Part shown: positions 60,869 through 64,000 of the stretch, piece by piece | Position numbering within the stretch: position 1 is the stretch's first letter | How the letters are laid out: each line of letters begins with the position of its first letter | Assembly (NCBI RefSeq): GCF_024756255.1 | Contig: NZ_JANUHB010000007.1 | Coordinates: 1 to 64,000, forward strand | DNA: 64,000 bases | Source: Massilia agilis | GTDB lineage: Bacteria > Pseudomonadota > Gammaproteobacteria > Burkholderiales > Burkholderiaceae_D | Direction of reading: 5' to 3' | The notes under the pieces: generated by a model | Databases searched by the model: none | Seen by the model: only the letters and a program-made list of their open reading frames with translations | What the model was told of the DNA's origin: nothing | Program-made: the position numbers and the translations under genes

Positions 60869-60970
60869 CGTCGTCCCGACGCAAGTCGGGACCCATGCTG
60901 AGTTTGCGGCCAGTTGCCGCGGGCGTCCCGGCTCTGCTCAGCATGGGTGCCGGCTTTCGCCGGTACGACG
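60869..60970. repeat. Family 1 intergenic palindrome, copy 11
   Basis: CGTCGTCCCGACGCAAGTCG and GCCGGCTTTCGCCGGTACGACG. It lies inside the ast operon between astC and aruF, so read-through is expected. Confidence 0.7.
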
Positions 60971-61019
60971 AGCGAGAGCTGGCGGCGCCGGCCTTTCGCA
61001 CGCACATTTGGGAGTTCAC

Positions 61020-62051
61020 ATGTTTGTAGTCCGTCCGGTGGAACTAGCGGATGTCGGCGCCCTGGAGACCCTGGCCGCGCTGCCGATGCCGGGAGTGCAC
61101 ACCCTGCCGCGCACGCGCGAAAAGCTGACCGCGTCGGTCGAGCGCTCGATCGCGTCGTTCGGCGCGCACGTCGATATCCCGAGCGAAGAGTCGTATATGT
61201 TCGTGCTGGAGGATACGGCCAGTGGCGAGATCGTCGGCACCGCCGCGATCCACGCCTCGGCCGGGTCGAACGGCACCTATTTCGCCTTCCGCAACGACGT
61301 CATCCAGCAGGTCTCGCGCGACCTCAACATCAGCCACAGCGTGCATGCGCTGACCCTGTGCTCCGAGCTGACCGCGTATTCGCAGCTGTCCGGCTTTTAC
61401 GTGCGCGAGGGCGACAACGCCGGCGCCGAGGCCGCGCTGCTGTCGCGCGCGCGCCTGCTGTTCGCCGTGCTGGCGCCGCACCGCTTCGGCGACCGCTTCT
61501 TCGTGCCGCTGGCCGGCGTCACCGATTCAGACGGCCAGGCGCCGTTCTGGAATGCGCTGGGCCGCAAGTTCTTCAAGATGGACTTCCTCGATGCCGAGCG
61601 CGTCACCGGCGGCACCCGCAACCGCACCTTGATCGTCGAGCTCATGCCGCACTATCCGGTGTATGTGCCGCTGCTGCCTGGCGACGCGCAGGCGGCGATG
61701 GGACAGATCCACCCCAGCGGCCAGCTCGCGTTCAACTTGCTGGCCGAAGAGGGCTTCGAGTCGGACGAATACATCGACATCTTCGACGGCGGCCCGATCC
61801 TGCTGGCGCACAAGAACGCGCTGCGCTCGTTCGCCGGCTCGATGATGCGCCGCGTGGCGACCTGCGAAGAGACCGCCAGTGCGCCCGATGCGCTGGTCAA
61901 CTACGCGGTGGCCAGCAGCGAAAACCATTTCCGCGCCGTGACCGTGGCCTGCCCCTCGGCCGACACGGGCGAGACGATCTGCCTGCCGCTGGAAGCGCAA
62001 CGCGCGCTGAAGGTGGAACCGGGCGAGAACGTCATCTGCGTGCGAATCTGA
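61020..62051 (+). CDS. aruF: Arginine N-succinyltransferase, alpha subunit
   Basis: This 343-residue subunit transfers succinyl from succinyl-CoA to arginine, the first AST step. It begins MFVVRPVELADVGAL, the GNAT-like fold of AstA, and has ELTAYSQLSGFYVREGDN and FNLLAEEGFESDEYIDIFDG. It lies 12 bases before its paralogue aruG, with which it forms a heteromer. GGGAG precedes ATG 61020. Confidence 0.9.
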   Translation: MFVVRPVELADVGALETLAALPMPGVHTLPRTREKLTASVERSIASFGAHVDIPSEESYMFVLEDTASGEIVGTAAIHASAGSNGTYFAFRNDVIQQVSRDLNISHSVHALTLCSELTAYSQLSGFYVREGDNAGAEAALLSRARLLFAVLAPHRFGDRFFVPLAGVTDSDGQAPFWNALGRKFFKMDFLDAERVTGGTRNRTLIVELMPHYPVYVPLLPGDAQAAMGQIHPSGQLAFNLLAEEGFESDEYIDIFDGGPILLAHKNALRSFAGSMMRRVATCEETASAPDALVNYAVASSENHFRAVTVACPSADTGETICLPLEAQRALKVEPGENVICVRI

Positions 62052-62063
62052 AAGAGGAAGCCC

Positions 62064-63098
62064 ATGCTCCTTATCCGTGCCATCCAAGCCGATGACCTGG
62101 ACGCCCTGATCGACCTGGCGCGCCAGGTGGGCAGCGGCATGACCACCCTGAAGCCCGACCGCGAAATGCTGGGCGCGCGCGTGACCTGCGCCGTCGCCTC
62201 GTTCGCGCAGGCGATCCCGCCGGAAGAGCGCGACTACATGTTCGTGCTCGAAGACACCAGCGCCGGCCGCATTGCCGGCGTGTGCGCGATCAAGGGCGCC
62301 GTCGGCCTGACCGAGCCGTTCTACAACTACCGCATCGGCACCCTGGTGCACTCCAGCCGCGAGCTCGGCGTGTTCACCCGCATGGACACGCTGTACCTGT
62401 CCAACGACCTGACCGGATCGTCGGAACTGTGCTCGCTGTTCCTGCTGCCCGAGTACCGTGCGGGCTTCAACGGCAAATGGCTGTCCAAGAGCCGCTTCCT
62501 GTTCATCGCCCAGTTCGCGCACCTGTTCACCGAAAAGATCATCGCCGAAATGCGCGGTTTCCAGGCCGATGATGGCACCTCGCCGTTCTACGAAGGACTG
62601 GGGCGCCACTTCTTCAAGATGGATTTCAACCACGTGGATGGCCTGACCGCGCTCGGCAAGAAGTCGTTCATCGCCGAGCTGATGCCGCGCCAGCCGCTGT
62701 ACGTGGCCTACCTGCCGCAGGAGGCGCAGGACGCGATCGGCCAGGTGCACCGCTCCACGCTCCCGGCGCGCAAGCTGCTGGAGCACGAGGGCATGCACTA
62801 CGAGGGCTACATCGACATCTTCGATGCCGGCCCGGTGCTGCAGGGCCGCGTGTCCGAGCTGCGCGCGGTGCGCGACAGCGTGCTGGCCGTGGCCGAAGAA
62901 GGCCGGCCGGAGGGCGAGACCGACCACGTGCTGGTATCGAACACGAAGCTGGACGACTTTCGCATGGTGCTGACCCAGGCTTGCCCGGGCGAGCCGCGCA
63001 TTGCGCTGACCGCGCAAGAGCTGTCGCAGCTGCATTGCCAGGCGGGCGACCAGGTGCGCACGCTGTCACTCAACGTAAGGAAGAACACCAATGGCTAA
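62064..63098 (+). CDS. aruG: Arginine N-succinyltransferase, beta subunit
   Basis: This 344-residue paralogue of aruF begins MLLIRAIQADDLDALIDLAR. AstA family blocks are LSNDLTGSSELCSLFLLPEY, EKIIAEMRGF and EGYIDIFDAGPVLQ. The two-subunit form is typical of Pseudomonas and Burkholderiales. Its stop lies 8 bases inside astD, so the genes are coupled. Confidence 0.92.
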   Translation: MLLIRAIQADDLDALIDLARQVGSGMTTLKPDREMLGARVTCAVASFAQAIPPEERDYMFVLEDTSAGRIAGVCAIKGAVGLTEPFYNYRIGTLVHSSRELGVFTRMDTLYLSNDLTGSSELCSLFLLPEYRAGFNGKWLSKSRFLFIAQFAHLFTEKIIAEMRGFQADDGTSPFYEGLGRHFFKMDFNHVDGLTALGKKSFIAELMPRQPLYVAYLPQEAQDAIGQVHRSTLPARKLLEHEGMHYEGYIDIFDAGPVLQGRVSELRAVRDSVLAVAEEGRPEGETDHVLVSNTKLDDFRMVLTQACPGEPRIALTAQELSQLHCQAGDQVRTLSLNVRKNTNG

Positions 63099-64000
63099 CC
63101 TGTCGAATTACATCAACGGCGAATGGCAAGCCGGCAGTGGTCCCTTGCTGGCGACGATCGACCCGTCCACCGGGCGCCAGACCTGGACCAGCAACGAATC
63201 GACCGCGGATGACGTGGCCCGTGCGGCGCAAGCCGCGCATGACAAGTTCGAGGACTGGGCGCTCACGCCTTTGGAAGAGCGCATCGCGATCTGCCAGCGC
63301 TTTCGCGACCTGCTGAAGGAAAACGCCGAGACTCTCGCCGCCACCATCGCCGAGGAAGTGGGCAAGCCCTTGTGGGAAGCGCGCACCGAAGTGGCCACCA
63401 TGGCCAACAAGATCGACATCTCGGTGGCCTCGTATAACGCGCGCACCGGCGAGACCGCCGCCAAGGTCGCGGACGGCAATGCCGTGCTGCGCCACCGCCC
63501 GCACGGCGTGTTCGCCGTGTTCGGCCCGTACAACTTCCCGGGCCACCTGCCCAACGGTCACATTGTCCCGGCCCTCATCGCGGGCAACACGCTGGTGTTC
63601 AAGCCCAGCGAATACGCGCCGCGCACCGCCGTGAAAACCGTGCAGCTGTGGGAGAAGGCCGGCCTGCCCGCGGGCGTGCTCAACCTCGTCAACGGCGGCC
63701 GCGACACCGGCGTGGCGCTGGGCCAGAACCCGCTGATCGACGGCGTGCTGTTCACCGGCAGCAGCCAGACCGGCGCCGCGCTGCACAAGCAGTTCGCCGG
63801 CCAGACCAGCAAGATGCTGGCGCTGGAGATGGGCGGGAACAACCCGCTGGTGGTGTGGGACGTGAAGGACATCGACGCGGCCGTGCACCACGCGGTGATG
63901 TCGGCCTTCATTTCGGCCGGCCAGCGCTGCACCTGCGCGCGCCGCCTGATCGTGCACGATACGCCCGAAGGCCAGGCTTTCATCGACCGCCTGGTCGAGG
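63091..64000 (+). CDS. astD: N-succinylglutamate 5-semialdehyde dehydrogenase, cut by the window end
   Basis: The visible 303 residues are the N-terminal part of an aldehyde dehydrogenase that oxidises succinylglutamate semialdehyde to succinylglutamate with NAD. Seen: start MANLSNYINGEWQ, the NAD region FGPYNFPGHLPNGHIVPALI, the Glu in ALEMGGNNPLVVW and the nucleophile Cys in SAGQRCTCARRL. GGAAG lies upstream. The gene continues past base 64000. Confidence 0.92.
   Translation, partial: MANLSNYINGEWQAGSGPLLATIDPSTGRQTWTSNESTADDVARAAQAAHDKFEDWALTPLEERIAICQRFRDLLKENAETLAATIAEEVGKPLWEARTEVATMANKIDISVASYNARTGETAAKVADGNAVLRHRPHGVFAVFGPYNFPGHLPNGHIVPALIAGNTLVFKPSEYAPRTAVKTVQLWEKAGLPAGVLNLVNGGRDTGVALGQNPLIDGVLFTGSSQTGAALHKQFAGQTSKMLALEMGGNNPLVVWDVKDIDAAVHHAVMSAFISAGQRCTCARRLIVHDTPEGQAFIDRLVE

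Noticed and set aside
4451..60970. Treating family 1 palindromes as a CRISPR array
   Set aside because: Copies are dispersed, palindromic and lack regular spacers; no cas genes are present.

Overview
This window is GC-rich DNA, probably from a betaproteobacterium of the Massilia/Duganella group (Oxalobacteraceae, Burkholderiales). That placement is inferred from gene content and order (queA-tgt-yajC-secD-secF, an aru/ast arginine succinyltransferase operon, a Kdo 3-hydroxylase, PagL) and from many copies of intergenic palindromes. About 60 genes are supported. No tRNA, rRNA, CRISPR array, insertion sequence or phage was seen.

Layout. 1-5.8 kb: a His-rich exported protein, a disordered hydrophilic protein, a DHA2 efflux pump, PagL, a 3-hydroxyisobutyrate dehydrogenase-family enzyme and an M20 amidohydrolase. 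5.9-17.9 kb: a molybdopterin oxidoreductase, a lipoprotein peptidase, two FadD acyl-CoA synthetases, PhoD, a thioesterase, an Atm1-type ABC exporter and KdoO. 18-22.8 kb: asparaginase, an exported amidohydrolase, a dicarboxylate/amino-acid symporter and an orphan amino-acid ABC ATPase.

22.9-43 kb is an accessory sulfonate/C4-acid island. It holds a GntR/UTRA regulator, a LysR-YeiH pair, suyAB copy 1 with a DctA carrier, a toxin-antitoxin pair, a TauE/SafE exporter, comC, slcC, a NitT/TauT-type ABC importer, an unusual operon interleaving a complete succinate dehydrogenase/fumarate reductase-like complex with a class I fumarase, a divergent LysR, and suyAB copy 2. SlcC, ComC and SuyAB together form the known sulfolactate route: (S)-sulfolactate to sulfopyruvate to (R)-sulfolactate to pyruvate plus sulfite. 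The sulfite would leave by YeiH and/or TauE. I found a shared 12-bp operator, TCA-N-CTAG-N-TGA, ahead of four transcription units here: gntR, both suyAB copies, and the importer-slcC-comC unit. It sits 5 bp before the -35 box of both suyA promoters. This suggests one GntR-controlled regulon. The linked Sdh/fumarase operon suggests feeding by a C4 precursor, possibly sulfosuccinate via sulfofumarate and sulfomalate. That extension is my inference and would be new.

43-55 kb is housekeeping: pyrC, a DUF3025 gene, a Gfo/Idh/MocA oxidoreductase, recG, queA, tgt, yajC, secD and secF, followed by a tandemly duplicated candidate small RNA. 55-64 kb: DUF4142, HDOD, MarR and EamA genes, then an AraC-type ArgR-like regulator and the aruC(astC)-aruF-aruG-astD arginine catabolism operon, whose last visible gene runs off the window.
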